64,000 nucleotides of DNA, taken from Rugamonas brunnea. Its GTDB lineage: Bacteria > Pseudomonadota > Gammaproteobacteria > Burkholderiales > Burkholderiaceae_D. The translations under genes and the position numbers were made by a program. Under the pieces are notes generated by a model. It saw only the letters and a program-made list of their open reading frames with translations. It was not told where the DNA came from and did not search any database. Shown one piece after another: positions 6,935 to 16,261 of this stretch (position 1 is its first letter; each line of letters opens with the position of its first letter). The stretch spans positions 62,001 to 126,000 of the forward strand of contig NZ_JACEZT010000007.1 in the NCBI RefSeq assembly GCF_014042345.1, written 5' to 3'.

Positions 6935-9499
6935 TTACTTTTCGCTGGCCAGTTCCGTTTCCTCGGGCGCCGTGCCGCTGCCCAGCAGCTGGGTGAGGGC
7001 GGCCCGCAGTTCGCGCAGCTTGGGCGGCTTGCTCAGCACACAATCTGTGTGGTTGGGGTTGTCGCCATCGGTCAGCAGGCGCTGGCCCCAGCCCGTGAGC
7101 AGGATGATGGGCGTGCTGGGCGACAATTCCTTGATGGCGGCCGACACCTTGCGCCCGTCGATGTAGGGCATGCCCAAATCGGAGATGACCAGTTCGAACG
7201 GCTGGGCGCTGTGCACGGCGGCCGCGAAGGCGTCGATGCCGGCCTGGCCGCCGTCGGCCGAAGTGACCGTGTGGCCGTCGATCTCCAGGATGTCGCGCAG
7301 CGACTTGAGCACCATCGGGTCGTCGTCTACCACCAGGATGCGGCGCGCCGACGGTGGCGTGCCTTGCTGCACCGGCACCGCTTCGCTGGCGTTGACCTGC
7401 ACCGGGAAGCGCAGCCGCATGGTGGTGCCCACGTTGGGCCGGGTGTCCACCTCGATGCTGGCGCCGTGCCGTTCCGTCATGCCGTACACCATGGCCAGCC
7501 CCAGCCCCGTGCCCCGTTCGCCCTTGGTGGTGAAGAACGGTTCCAGGCAGCGCCGCCGCGTGGCTTCGTCCATGCCGACGCCGGTGTCGGTGATTTCGAT
7601 CAGCACCTGCTGCGGCGGCGTGGCGTGCACGCCGTCGGGCTGGCTGCGGCGCAGCCGCGTGCGCAGCGTGAGCGTGCCGCCGTCGGGCATGGCGTCGACG
7701 GCGTTGAAGATCAGGTTGGTGAGCGCTTCGCGAATCTCGCCCTCGATACCGTGGATGGGCGGCAGGTCCGGCGCCAGCTCCGTCACCATGCGGATCACGA
7801 TGCCCCGTTGCAGCGGCATGTCGCTCCAGCGCGCGCGGGTCAGGTCCATCACCTGCTGCAGCAGCAGGTTGGCGTCCACCGGCGTCAAGCTCAGTTGCGG
7901 TTCGCGCTGGCGGTAGAACTCGCGCATGCGCGCCACCGTGGCCGCCACGTCGTCGATGGCGCGCTTGATCACTTCCAGGTTCTCGCGCGTGCGCGGGCTC
8001 AGGTCCGGCTCCGTCTCCAGCAGCGATTCCGTGTACAGGGCCACGGGCGAGATGGCGTTGTTGATGTCGTGCGCGATGCCGCTGGCCATCTGGCCCAGCG
8101 CGCGCAGCCGCTCCTGCTGCATCACCGTCTGCTGGGTCTGGCGGATGTCGTCGTAGGCGCGCTGCAGCGCGCTGTAAAGCTGGGCCTGGTTGGCGGCCAG
8201 CGCCACGTGCTCGCTCAGCTGGCGCAGGAATTCGCATTCGCCGCTGGAAAAACTGTTGGCCTCGTGGCGGGCCGCCACCAGCACCCCGAACACAGTGCTC
8301 TCGGCCAGCAGCGGCGCCATCACCAGCGCCCGCAGGCCGCCGCGCGCCAGACGCTGGGGGAAGGGGAAGTCGACGGCCTGGATGTCGGGCTCGTACACCA
8401 GCAGGCCGGCCACGCAGCGCGACAGGCCGTTCTGGTCGATCGGCACGCGGCTGTGCTCGGTCATCGCGAATTCCATCGCCAGGGCCGAGCTGTGCAGGCC
8501 CACGCTGCTCACCTCCAGCATGTTCTGGCCCTGGTCGTACAGGCAGATGCAGCTGAAATCGACGGGCAGCTGGTCCTCCAGGCTGCGGATCACGACCTGG
8601 AAGATGCTGCGCAAATCGAGCCGCTCGCCGATCGAACGCGTGATCTGGTGCAGCAGGTTGAGCCGGCCCAGCTGGGCCTGCACCTTGTGCTCGGCCTGCT
8701 GGCGCACCACGATCTCCGTTTGCAGCGCGTCGTTGCTGCGGCCCAGTTCATCGCGCGAGACGGTGGTCCATTTGAGCTTGTCGGTCATGTTGTCGAAGGC
8801 GTTGGCCAGTTCGCCGATCTCGTCGCCCGTGTCCATTTTGAGCGCGAAATCGAGGTTGCCGGCGCCGACGATGGCCGTGCCTTCGCGCAGCGTGGTGAGG
8901 GGCCCGATCACGCGCCGGCGCACCATCAGGAAGGTCATGCCGACGAACACCAGCACCAGCAGGCCGGAGCCGATGGCGGCCAGGTTGGCGCGCTGCTGGG
9001 CCTGCACCACGCCGGTCCGGCTGCGCTGTGACAGCACCAGCGCGCCCGAGATCATGGCCTGGGTCTTGTTGGTGATCTGGCCCGACAGGCGGGTCGCCAG
9101 GATTTCGTGGATGGCCTGCCGGTCCTGTTCTTTTTCAAGCTGGCGCTGGTTGGCCACCAGCAGCGTGAACAGTTGCTCGACGCTGGTCTGGTTGTTGCGC
9201 AGGTCGGCCAGCAGTTCCTCCTCCTGCTTGTCGTCGGTGGCCGGCATGCTCAGCAGCATCTGGGTCAGCGAGGCGCTGCGCCATTGCCACTGGATGCGGG
9301 TGCGTTCCTCGTGGCGCAGCGCGTATTCCATCATCAGGTAGCGCAGCGCCGTCACCCCTTGCAGCACGTTGCCGGCCGCTTCGTTCTTGGCCAGTTCGCG
9401 CCGGGTCTGCACGGCCGTCGACAGCAGCACGGCCAGCATCAGCGACACCAGCAGCAGCGCCAGCGCGCCGGCCAGCTTGAGGCGGGTTGAGATTTTCAC
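6935..9499 (-). CDS. Membrane hybrid sensor histidine kinase (HAMP-GAF-HisKA-HATPase-REC)
   Basis: 854 aa. Order: N-terminal membrane helix (about 10-30), periplasmic four-helix-like region, second helix (about 175-195), HAMP (about 200-255), GAF (about 285-440), HisKA with H-box GIAHDINNAISP, catalytic ATPase with GVGMDEATRRR and GTGLGLAMVYG, and C-terminal receiver with phospho-acceptor Asp in VISDLGMP. The DIN-type H-box and the ATPase resemble hybrid kinases of the NtrB/RetS-like broad class. Its start is 10 bases after the stop of the binding-protein gene, so it is very probably co-transcribed with it. No separate DNA-binding regulator is in the cluster, so its output partner is elsewhere or is the other hybrid kinase. 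Confidence 0.9.
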   Translation of the reverse strand: MKISTRLKLAGALALLLVSLMLAVLLSTAVQTRRELAKNEAAGNVLQGVTALRYLMMEYALRHEERTRIQWQWRSASLTQMLLSMPATDDKQEEELLADLRNNQTSVEQLFTLLVANQRQLEKEQDRQAIHEILATRLSGQITNKTQAMISGALVLSQRSRTGVVQAQQRANLAAIGSGLLVLVFVGMTFLMVRRRVIGPLTTLREGTAIVGAGNLDFALKMDTGDEIGELANAFDNMTDKLKWTTVSRDELGRSNDALQTEIVVRQQAEHKVQAQLGRLNLLHQITRSIGERLDLRSIFQVVIRSLEDQLPVDFSCICLYDQGQNMLEVSSVGLHSSALAMEFAMTEHSRVPIDQNGLSRCVAGLLVYEPDIQAVDFPFPQRLARGGLRALVMAPLLAESTVFGVLVAARHEANSFSSGECEFLRQLSEHVALAANQAQLYSALQRAYDDIRQTQQTVMQQERLRALGQMASGIAHDINNAISPVALYTESLLETEPDLSPRTRENLEVIKRAIDDVAATVARMREFYRQREPQLSLTPVDANLLLQQVMDLTRARWSDMPLQRGIVIRMVTELAPDLPPIHGIEGEIREALTNLIFNAVDAMPDGGTLTLRTRLRRSQPDGVHATPPQQVLIEITDTGVGMDEATRRRCLEPFFTTKGERGTGLGLAMVYGMTERHGASIEVDTRPNVGTTMRLRFPVQVNASEAVPVQQGTPPSARRILVVDDDPMVLKSLRDILEIDGHTVTSADGGQAGIDAFAAAVHSAQPFELVISDLGMPYIDGRKVSAAIKELSPSTPIILLTGWGQRLLTDGDNPNHTDCVLSKPPKLRELRAALTQLLGSGTAPEETELASEK

Positions 9500-9509
9500 C
9501 GTGCCCCCG

Positions 9510-10562
9510 TCAGTGGATGATGGTGACGGCCGAGGGCGACACCGCCTCCAGGCCTTCCAGATAGATGAAGCTGAGGTAGTTGGGCAGGTCGGTGCGCGCC
9601 GTCAGCTTGTTCTTCATGGCCCAGCGCGCCTCATCCTCGAGCGCCAGGATCAGGCCCTGGTCCAGCACCACGCCGAAGCGGTAGGCCGGCCACGAGGCGC
9701 GCAGCTGGCGGTCGTCGCTCTGGGAACTGCTGCTCATCAGCGCGCGCGCCGCCTCCGGGTGGCTGCTGCAGTAGCGCGCGCCACGGTCGAGCGCACGCAA
9801 CACCTTCTCCATGGTGCGCGGCTGCTGGCGCACGTAGTCGCGCAGGCCGGCGATGTTGTACAGGCTCTCGTAGATGTCCTTGCCGTAGAAGGCGCGGCCG
9901 TTCTCGCCGAGCTGGGTCAGCAGGGCGTCCAGGAACGGTTCCCAGGTGGCGGCCGCGTCGATCTCGCCGCGCGCCATGGCGTCGTACAGGTCCTCGGGCC
10001 GGTAGTTGACCATGGTGACGTCGGACGGCGCCAGGCCGTGCCGGTTGAGCATGGCGTCGAGCGCGAAATGGGCCGAGGTGTCGAGCGTGACGCCGATGCG
10101 CTTGCCCTTGAGGTCGGCCGGGGTGGCGATGCCACGGTCGCGCCGCGCCACCACACCGTGGTCGCGCTCGGTGCGGAAGATGGTGGCGATCACCGTCACC
10201 GGGTCGTTGTTGATGCCGGCGAACATGACGGGGATGTCGGCCACCGTGCCCAGGTTGGCCTGGCCCTGCATCACGGCCTCCATCGCGGCCTTGCCGCTGG
10301 AGCGCGCCTGCAGCGTGACCAGCAAGCCCTGGTCGGCGAAATAGCCGTTCTCGCGCGCGGCCGCCACCGGGCAGGTGCCGGCGTAGGCGCTGTTGGTGGC
10401 GATCGACACTTGCTCCAGCGCCGCCACCGGGCGCGGCGAGGCGCCCAGGTCCAGCCAGCCGTAGCGGCCGGCCAGCAGCGTCAGCGCGATCAGGATCAGC
10501 AATCCTGCCAGCGCCGCGATAGCGCCTTTAGCGGTCAAGCGTGGCCCCGATGGCTGTGTCAT
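9510..10562 (-). CDS. Periplasmic substrate-binding protein (NMT1/SsuA/TauA-like), probably membrane-anchored
   Basis: 350 aa. A hydrophobic helix at about 14-34 (GAIAALAGLLILIALTLLAG) lacks a clear signal-peptidase site, suggesting a signal anchor. The mature region has the class of fold seen in NMT1/THI5, nitrate and sulfonate binding proteins: ENGYFADQGLLVTL, GQANLGTVADIPVMFAG, DLKGKRIGVTLDTSAHF, GEIDAAATWEPFLDAL. There is no ABC permease or ATPase gene nearby. It lies between two hybrid histidine kinases, overlapping the upstream one by 35 bases. A ligand-sensing rather than transport role is therefore likely (inference). The ligand is unknown; the fold suggests a small anion or organic amine/sulfonate. 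Confidence 0.82.
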   Translation of the reverse strand: MTQPSGPRLTAKGAIAALAGLLILIALTLLAGRYGWLDLGASPRPVAALEQVSIATNSAYAGTCPVAAARENGYFADQGLLVTLQARSSGKAAMEAVMQGQANLGTVADIPVMFAGINNDPVTVIATIFRTERDHGVVARRDRGIATPADLKGKRIGVTLDTSAHFALDAMLNRHGLAPSDVTMVNYRPEDLYDAMARGEIDAAATWEPFLDALLTQLGENGRAFYGKDIYESLYNIAGLRDYVRQQPRTMEKVLRALDRGARYCSSHPEAARALMSSSSQSDDRQLRASWPAYRFGVVLDQGLILALEDEARWAMKNKLTARTDLPNYLSFIYLEGLEAVSPSAVTIIH

Positions 10563-12270
10563 CTCGTTCCTCTCGTATGGCGGGCGTCAGGCGCAGCGCG
10601 CTGTCCACGGCTTCCGTGAACGCGGCGACGTCGATGGGTTTGGTCAGATAGCGGAAAAAGCCGGCCGCCATGTTGTGGCGCACCTGCTCGGGCATGGCGC
10701 TGGCGCTGATGGCGATCACGGGGATGTGGGCCGTGGCCGGGTCGGCCAGCAGGCGGCGCCGCGTTTCCAGGCCGTCCATGCCGTTCAGGTGGATGTCCAT
10801 CAGGATCAGGTCCGGGCGGTGCTGGCGGGCCAGTTCCAGCCCCTGTTCGCCGCCCGTGGCCGACAGCAGCGCACACGGGCCGGCGCTGGTGCGCCGCAGC
10901 CGCAGCAGGTCGGCGATCAGTTGCAAATTGGCCGGGTTGTCTTCCACGTACAGCAGGGTGGGACCGTCTTCCGGGGCCGGCGCGGGCGTGGTGCTCGGCT
11001 CCGGCCGGGCCGCCGCCGGCGGGCTGGCCGTGGGCGCCTGCGGCAGGGGCGCCACCGGGGTGAAGGCCACCAGCTCCGGCGCCACGGCCGCGCCGGCGTC
11101 CGTGGCCGGCAGCTCGATCCAGAACGTGCTGCCCACGCCGACCATGCTGGCCACGCCGATCTGGCCGCGCATGGCTTCCATCAGGCGCTTGGTGAGCGCC
11201 AGGCCGATGCCCGTGCCTTCCTCGGCCGAGCCTTCCTGGCCCAGGCGGTTGAACGGCTGGAAGATCAGTTCCAGCTGGGCCGCCGTGAGGCCGGCGCCGG
11301 TGTCGCGCACGGCGATGCGCACCCGGCCCGGCTGGGCCGCCACGCAGTCGAGCGCCACCGTGCCCCGTTCGCGGTTGTACTTGACGGCGTTCGAGAGCAG
11401 GTTGATCAGCACCTGCTTGAGCCGGGTGCGGTCGGCCACCACGTGGGCCGGGGCGCGCGCCGGAAAGCGCAGCTCGATGCCGCGCCGCGTGGCCAGCGGC
11501 TGGATCATGGCCTGGCATTCCTGGAACACGCGCGCCAGCGCCACCGGCTCCAGCGACAGCGTCATGGCGCCCGATTCGATCTTGGCCAGGTCCAGCACCT
11601 CGTTGATCAGGGTCAGCAGGTGGCGCCCGGCCTGCAGGATGTGGCGCGCGAATGCCTGCTTCTCGTCGGGCGTGGAGGGCAGCTTGTCGGAGGTGAGGAT
11701 CTGGGCGAAGCCGAGGATGGCGTTGAGCGGGGTGCGCAGCTCGTGGCTCATGTGCGACAGGAAGGTCGATTTCTCCTGGTTGGCCCGCTCGGCCTGCTGG
11801 CGCGCCAGCTCCAGGTCCTTGTTGAGCGCATCCATCTCGGCCGCGTGGGCCCGCAACTGGCTCTCCAGCTTGGCGTTTTCCAGGCGCAGCATGCGCGTCT
11901 CCAACGCGCGCGCCAGCACCGGCAGGATGGTGGACACCTTGAACGGCTTGATGATGTAGTCGAGCGCGCCCACCTTCATGGCCCGCACGGCCGAGGCGAT
12001 CGAGCCTTCGCCCGTCATGATGATGCTGGCCAGGTCGGCGTCGATGGCGCGCGCGGCCTGCACCAGCGTGATGCCGTCCATGCCCGGCATCATCAGGTCG
12101 GCCAGCAGCAGGTCGTATGCGCCCGGTTGCAAGGCATCGAGCGCGGCCTGGCCCGTGTCGTAGCCGCGCGTGTCGTAGCCATGGTCGCGCAGGGTGCTGC
12201 ACAGGGCCTGCATGTGGGCCGCCTCGTCATCGACGATGAGGATGCGGGGCCGGTTTCCGGGCTCGTTCAT
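10528..12270 (-). CDS. Hybrid histidine kinase, REC-HisKA-HATPase-REC
   Basis: 580 aa, soluble. The N-terminal receiver (about 8-125) has DLMMPGMDG and a conserved KPF; a coiled-coil linker (about 125-170) leads to HisKA with H-box MSHELRTPLNAI, then a catalytic ATPase with DTGAGL and GTGIGLALTKRLME, a Pro/Ala-rich linker (about 400-435), and a C-terminal receiver with LILMDIHLNGMDG. With no membrane helix, it must receive its signal through the N-terminal receiver or by protein contact. Its 3' end overlaps the start of the binding-protein gene by 35 bases, and it begins 17 bases after the emfourin-like gene. Confidence 0.9.
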   Translation of the reverse strand: MNEPGNRPRILIVDDEAAHMQALCSTLRDHGYDTRGYDTGQAALDALQPGAYDLLLADLMMPGMDGITLVQAARAIDADLASIIMTGEGSIASAVRAMKVGALDYIIKPFKVSTILPVLARALETRMLRLENAKLESQLRAHAAEMDALNKDLELARQQAERANQEKSTFLSHMSHELRTPLNAILGFAQILTSDKLPSTPDEKQAFARHILQAGRHLLTLINEVLDLAKIESGAMTLSLEPVALARVFQECQAMIQPLATRRGIELRFPARAPAHVVADRTRLKQVLINLLSNAVKYNRERGTVALDCVAAQPGRVRIAVRDTGAGLTAAQLELIFQPFNRLGQEGSAEEGTGIGLALTKRLMEAMRGQIGVASMVGVGSTFWIELPATDAGAAVAPELVAFTPVAPLPQAPTASPPAAARPEPSTTPAPAPEDGPTLLYVEDNPANLQLIADLLRLRRTSAGPCALLSATGGEQGLELARQHRPDLILMDIHLNGMDGLETRRRLLADPATAHIPVIAISASAMPEQVRHNMAAGFFRYLTKPIDVAAFTEAVDSALRLTPAIREERDDTAIGATLDR

Positions 12271-12287
12271 GCGGTCTCCAACGTGCG

Positions 12288-12593
12288 TCAGTCCGGCGCC
12301 CGCGCGTCCAGGGCGGCCGTTAGCTCGCGCAGCGCCGGCGGCGCCGCATCGAGGTGGTAGCTTACCGTGTGGCGCTGGCCGTCATCGGCCTGCGCCGTCA
12401 GCGTGTACAGGAAATCCCACGACTGCGGCGCGGGGGACTGCAGGCTGGCCGGCAGGGCGAAAAAGTCGCTGTCGTGCACCAGCTGGCGCAGGTGCGCGCC
12501 TTCACCGGCGGACAGTGCCGCCGTATCGGCCGTGCGCGTCTGCGCGCCGGCCGGCCCGGTGAAACCTCCCGTACTCTTTAACACGAGGCGCAT
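12288..12593 (-). CDS. Emfourin-like inhibitor of an M4 protease
   Basis: 101 aa from the ATG at 12593. A longer in-frame reading would run back inside the protease gene and was rejected. The sequence begins MRLVLKSTGGFTG and contains LRQLVHDSDFFALP and DFLYTLTAQADDGQRHTVSYH. This matches the 'protealysin inhibitor' (emfourin) family, in which a small cytoplasmic protein encoded just after a protealysin-type gene blocks that enzyme. Here it starts 11 bases after the M4 protease stop, the same arrangement. Two-gene co-transcription is very likely. Identification rests on both sequence pattern and context. Confidence 0.78.
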   Translation of the reverse strand: MRLVLKSTGGFTGPAGAQTRTADTAALSAGEGAHLRQLVHDSDFFALPASLQSPAPQSWDFLYTLTAQADDGQRHTVSYHLDAAPPALRELTAALDARAPD

Positions 12594-12604
12594 GGCTCTC
12601 CCGT

Positions 12605-13624
12605 TCAAATCACCCCAACCTCCTTCCAGGCGGTCTGGACGGCTTGCTGTTCCGGTGAATTGGCGCCAAACAGCAGGGCGGCCGCCTGCATGGTGGCCTG
12701 GGCCGCGTCCGCGAAGGTGGCGTTGGAGGTGAGCAGGGGCAGGGCGCGGTACCAGATCGGGCCCGCCTTGTCCCAGGCGTTGCCCTTGAGGATGGTGGCG
12801 GCGATGTAGAACGCGTGGTTGGGGATGCCAGAGCTCGTGTGCACGTCCGCGTCGTCCTGGTAGCCGGCCATGTTGCTGGGTTGGTCGTCGCCGGACCAGG
12901 TCAGGGCCCGGTTGCCCGGTTCGGCCATGGAGCGCAGCGCCTTGCCCACGGCCGGGGCCATGATGCCGGCGCCGATCAGCCAGTCGGCCTGGTCCACGCT
13001 CTGCTTGAGCTTCCACTGCTTGACGATGCTGCCGAACACGTCGGAGATCGATTCGTTCAGGGCGCCGCTCTGCTGGCGGTAGGTGAGGCCGCCGGGCACC
13101 GTGTACTGGGTCACGCCGTGCGTCAGCTCGTGGGCGATCACGTCGATGGCGCCGGTGAAGCCGAGGAACAGCTTGCCGTCGCCGTCGCCGTACACCATTT
13201 GCTGGCCGTTCCAGAACGCGTTGTTGAATTTCTTGTTGTAGTGCACGGTCGAATCGAGGCGTAAGCCCTTGCCGTCGATCGAGTTGCGATTGAGGACGCT
13301 CAAATAGAAGTCGTAGGTGGCGCCGGCGCCGTCATAGGCCTGGTTGACGGCCACGTCGCGGCTGGCGGGATCGGTCTCGCCACGCACCAGCTTGCCGGGC
13401 AGGGTGGTGCCATGTCTGGCGTCGAAGATGGTGCGGCGTTTTTCGCCGGCGCTGATCCCCATCACGGCCGGCGCGATCGAACGCTGACCGCGCAGGAAGG
13501 CGGATTGTTCGGCCTGGTCCAGCAGGCATTGGCGTTCCGCGTCGGTGGCGGCGGCGTCGGCCAGCTTGCGCAGCATGCCCGACGGTATGATGAAACAGGT
13601 GCAGTGGTGGTGATGGGTATGCAT
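12605..13624 (-). CDS. M4 (thermolysin-family) metallopeptidase, protealysin type
   Basis: 339 aa. Zinc site HELTH plus the downstream ligand Glu in GALNESISDVFG; the transition-state His is in HTSSGIPNHAFY. There is no signal peptide. A short ~50-residue N-terminal propeptide starts with a His run (MHTHHHH), then CTCFIIPSGMLRKLA, the conserved start of protealysin-like precursors. These enzymes lack the long FTP/PepSY propeptide of secreted thermolysins and are implicated in interaction with host cells or other bacteria. The following gene is its probable inhibitor, and the two head a run reaching the two hybrid kinases. The length is normal for the subgroup. Confidence 0.9.
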   Translation of the reverse strand: MHTHHHHCTCFIIPSGMLRKLADAAATDAERQCLLDQAEQSAFLRGQRSIAPAVMGISAGEKRRTIFDARHGTTLPGKLVRGETDPASRDVAVNQAYDGAGATYDFYLSVLNRNSIDGKGLRLDSTVHYNKKFNNAFWNGQQMVYGDGDGKLFLGFTGAIDVIAHELTHGVTQYTVPGGLTYRQQSGALNESISDVFGSIVKQWKLKQSVDQADWLIGAGIMAPAVGKALRSMAEPGNRALTWSGDDQPSNMAGYQDDADVHTSSGIPNHAFYIAATILKGNAWDKAGPIWYRALPLLTSNATFADAAQATMQAAALLFGANSPEQQAVQTAWKEVGVI

Positions 13625-13994
13625 GACTATCTTCCTCCAAGACAGCTAAGAGCCCGGCCCTGCGGCGGCGTGCCGCCTACCTCATGCCGGGCACTACAGG
13701 CACACCGTCCGATGGCGGCGGGGCCGCTCATTGTGGTGTACTTCCCCGGTAATATAGTCTTTATATGATTGCAAATGTACGCACATTGTCACACGCTGAG
13801 ACAGGGCGGTCTGACAATTGCGCAACCCGAAACCGGCTGGCGCGATCTTGATGGACCAAGTGGTTTGCGCCACGTTTTTCCTCGTGCCAGCGGCGATTGC
13901 TGCCCCTGCAGCAACGATGATGGGCAAGGCGTGTCGATCAGGCAAGCTGAAAAAATGGCGTGTATTATTTTGGCAACATTGTCTTGCAAGTCGC
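13625..13994. other. Intergenic region upstream of the protease operon
   Basis: 370 bases without a convincing gene. The part at about 13740-13800 is A/T-rich compared with the rest of the window (the minus strand reads TGACAATGTG, then CATATAAAG and CTATATTACC) and probably holds the promoter of the protease operon. I could not fix a -35/-10 pair with good spacing. A minus-strand open frame at 13694-13945 has no recognisable features. Confidence 0.4.
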
Positions 13995-14210
13995 TCAACG
14001 CCGGGGGCGCAGCGGGTCGAGCAGATGGCGCAGGGCGTTATGGTCGAGCTCGTACATCAGGGCCAGCAGGCCGCCCAGTTCGCCGGACGGGAAGCCGGCG
14101 CGCGCCATCCAGCCCAGGTAGTGGCTGGGCAGGTCGGCCAGCAGCCGGCCCTTGTATTTACCGTAGGGCATTTCCCATTTGACCAGCAGCAGGAGTTTTT
14201 CCGTATCCAT
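13995..14210 (-). CDS. DUF3820 family protein
   Basis: 71 aa from the ATG at 14210 (MDTEKLLLLV). Diagnostic motifs are MPYGKYKGRLLADLPSHYL and WMARAGFPSGELGGLLAL. The family is small (65-80 aa), often annotated as a putative quorum-sensing-regulated virulence factor because of one Pseudomonas structure, but its function is not established. Stand-alone, divergent from sppA. Confidence 0.85.
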   Translation of the reverse strand: MDTEKLLLLVKWEMPYGKYKGRLLADLPSHYLGWMARAGFPSGELGGLLALMYELDHNALRHLLDPLRPRR

Positions 14211-14372
14211 AGCGCGCCATGATACTGGAAATGCGGGCGCCGGCCCCCATTTATGATGCGCTGGCGCAAGTTCGCGCGTGGCGCGGCGGGTGTATATTGC
14301 CAGCAATGGCCGCTAGCCATGGCCTTGCCTTTTGGATTACATTGTCACGTTTTACATCGCCCGGGAGTCCCC

Positions 14373-16226
14373 ATGTCGTTTTCACCATTTTCCGCTGCGC
14401 GCCGCGGTGTCGCGTTCTGCTGGCGCGTGCTCGATGCCGGCCGCCGAACGGTCTTGAACCTGCTGTTCCTGGGCTTGCTGATCGCCATTGCCTACGCCCT
14501 GTTCGGCGGCGGCATCAAGCCGCTGGCGCCCAAGACCACGCTGGTGCTGGATTTGAAGGGGACGCTGGTGGAGCAGGCCAGCGGCGGCGCGCGCGAAGCG
14601 CTGCTGACCAGCGTGCGCGGCGGCGAACCGCGCAAGATGGTGCAGTTGCGCGACGTGCTGGCCGTGCTCGACGCGGCCGCCAAGGACCCCAACATCGGCG
14701 CGGCCGTGCTGCTGGCCGACGAGCTGCAGGGCGGCGGCCAGGCCATGCTGCGCGAAGTGGCGGCCGGGCTGGAGCGCTTCAAGGCCAGCGGCAAGCCCGT
14801 GGTGGCCTGGGGTGCCAGCTATGACCAGAGCCAGTACCTGCTGGCCGCGCACGCCAGCGAAGTCTATCTGCACCCGATGGGCATGGTGATGCTGGAGGGC
14901 TTTGGCCGCTACCGCAATTACTACCGCGACGCGCTCGACAAGCTGGGCGTGACGGTCAACCTGCTGCGCGTGGGCACCTACAAGAGTTTCGGCGAGCCCT
15001 TCATCGCCAACGGCCCGTCGCCGGCCGCCGCCGAGGCGGACGCCTACCTGAACAACGGCCTGTGGACCGCCTACACGGGCGAGGTGGAGAAGGCCCGCAA
15101 GCTGCCCCAGGGCGAGGTGATGAAGACCATCAACGACCTGCCGGCCCGGGTGGCGGCCGTGCATGGCGACCTGGCCCAGTTGTCGCTGGCGTCCCGGCTG
15201 GTCGATGGCTTGAAGACCCGCGACCAGGTGCGCCAGATGATGACGCAGCGCGGCGCGCCGGACGGCAAGAGCTTCCGCCAGATCGCGTTCGAAGACTACC
15301 TGGCCCGCTTGCATCCCAAGCTGACCGGCGACGCCATCGGCGTGGTGGTGGCGGCCGGCGAGATCAGCGACGGCACGGCCGGACCGGGCGCCATCGGCGG
15401 CGATTCGACCTCCAAGCTGATTCGCATGGCGCGCGAGGACGACAGGATCAAGGCCGTGGTGCTGCGCGTCGATTCGCCCGGCGGCAGCGCGTTCGCGTCG
15501 GAGCTGATCCGGCGCGAGCTGCAGTTGACGCGCGAGGCGGGCAAGCCGGTGGTGGTATCGATGGGGAACGTCGCCGCATCCGGCGGTTACTGGATCTCCA
15601 TGGCCTCCGATGAAGTGATCGCCGACCCCACCACCATCACCGGTTCGATCGGCGTGTTCGCCATCCTGCCCACGGCCGAGAAGGTGATCGACAAGCTGGG
15701 CATCCACACGGCCGGCGCGCCCACCACCTGGCTGGGCGACGCCGGCAATCCCCTGCGTCCGCTCGATCCGCGCTTCGGCCAGGTGATCCAGAGCAGCATC
15801 AACCACATCTACGGCGAATTCACCACCAAGGCCGCGCAGGCGCGCAAGACCACGCCCGAGAAGATCGACGCCGTGGCCCAGGGCCGGGTGTGGACGGGCC
15901 AGCAAGCCAAGGAGCGCGGCCTGGTCGATACGCTGGGCAGCTACAACGACGCCATCAAGTCGGCGGCCCGCCGCGCCAAGCTTGGTGACGACTACCGAAT
16001 CACCTACATCGAGCGTGAGACGAGCAAGTTCGACAAGCTGATCGAATTGTTCGGTGGTTCGGTGGCACAGGCCGTGGGCGCGCAGGTGAAGCTGGGCCTG
16101 ACCACGACGGGCCTGCCGCCCGGCGCGGCGGCCGATGTGGCCCATGAACTGGGCTGGCTCAATGAAGTGAGCGCCGGCCATAAGCCGTTCATGGCCATCA
16201 CGCACTGCCTGTGCGAGTCGCCCTGA
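14373..16226 (+). CDS. sppA: Signal peptide peptidase SppA, 67K type
   Basis: 617 aa from the ATG at 14373. One N-terminal membrane anchor (about 29-46), then tandem S49 domains. The catalytic Lys is in [12 protein letters not shown] (N-terminal domain) and the Ser in [11 protein letters not shown] (C-terminal domain), followed by TGSIGVFAI, exactly as in E. coli SppA (Lys209/Ser409). Acts on the periplasmic face of the inner membrane to degrade released signal peptides. Full length for the long type. Convergent with the following kinase gene. Confidence 0.93.
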   Translation: MSFSPFSAARRGVAFCWRVLDAGRRTVLNLLFLGLLIAIAYALFGGGIKPLAPKTTLVLDLKGTLVEQASGGAREALLTSVRGGEPRKMVQLRDVLAVLDAAAKDPNIGAAVLLADELQGGGQAMLREVAAGLERFKASGKPVVAWGASYDQSQYLLAAHASEVYLHPMGMVMLEGFGRYRNYYRDALDKLGVTVNLLRVGTYKSFGEPFIANGPSPAAAEADAYLNNGLWTAYTGEVEKARKLPQGEVMKTINDLPARVAAVHGDLAQLSLASRLVDGLKTRDQVRQMMTQRGAPDGKSFRQIAFEDYLARLHPKLTGDAIGVVVAAGEISDGTAGPGAIGGDSTSKLIRMAREDDRIKAVVLRVDSPGGSAFASELIRRELQLTREAGKPVVVSMGNVAASGGYWISMASDEVIADPTTITGSIGVFAILPTAEKVIDKLGIHTAGAPTTWLGDAGNPLRPLDPRFGQVIQSSINHIYGEFTTKAAQARKTTPEKIDAVAQGRVWTGQQAKERGLVDTLGSYNDAIKSAARRAKLGDDYRITYIERETSKFDKLIELFGGSVAQAVGAQVKLGLTTTGLPPGAAADVAHELGWLNEVSAGHKPFMAITHCLCESP

Positions 16227-16227
16227 T

Positions 16228-16261
16228 CCTGCCGTTGCAGGCTACCCTGCCAGCGGCAGGG
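16228..16261 (+). terminator. Hairpin between convergent sppA and kinase genes
   Basis: Stem CCCTGCC (16245-16251) / GGCAGGG (16255-16261) with a 3-base loop. An alternative larger pairing, CCTGCCG (16228-16234) / CGGCAGG (16254-16260), is also possible. It overlaps the last codons of the minus-strand kinase. No T-run; termination is inferred from position. Confidence 0.4.

Noticed and set aside
6650..9031. Long plus-strand open frame opposite the hybrid kinase
   Set aside because: Fully explained by the reverse complement of the kinase gene; repeated VQQ/RHH-type composition, no motifs.
12288..13016. Emfourin gene read as a 242-residue protein
   Set aside because: The extra N-terminal part overlaps the M4 protease in another frame; the ATG at 12593 gives the family's normal ~100-residue length.
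13694..13945. Possible 83-residue protein on the minus strand
   Set aside because: No ribosome-binding site, no recognisable fold, and it lies over the presumed promoter of the protease operon.
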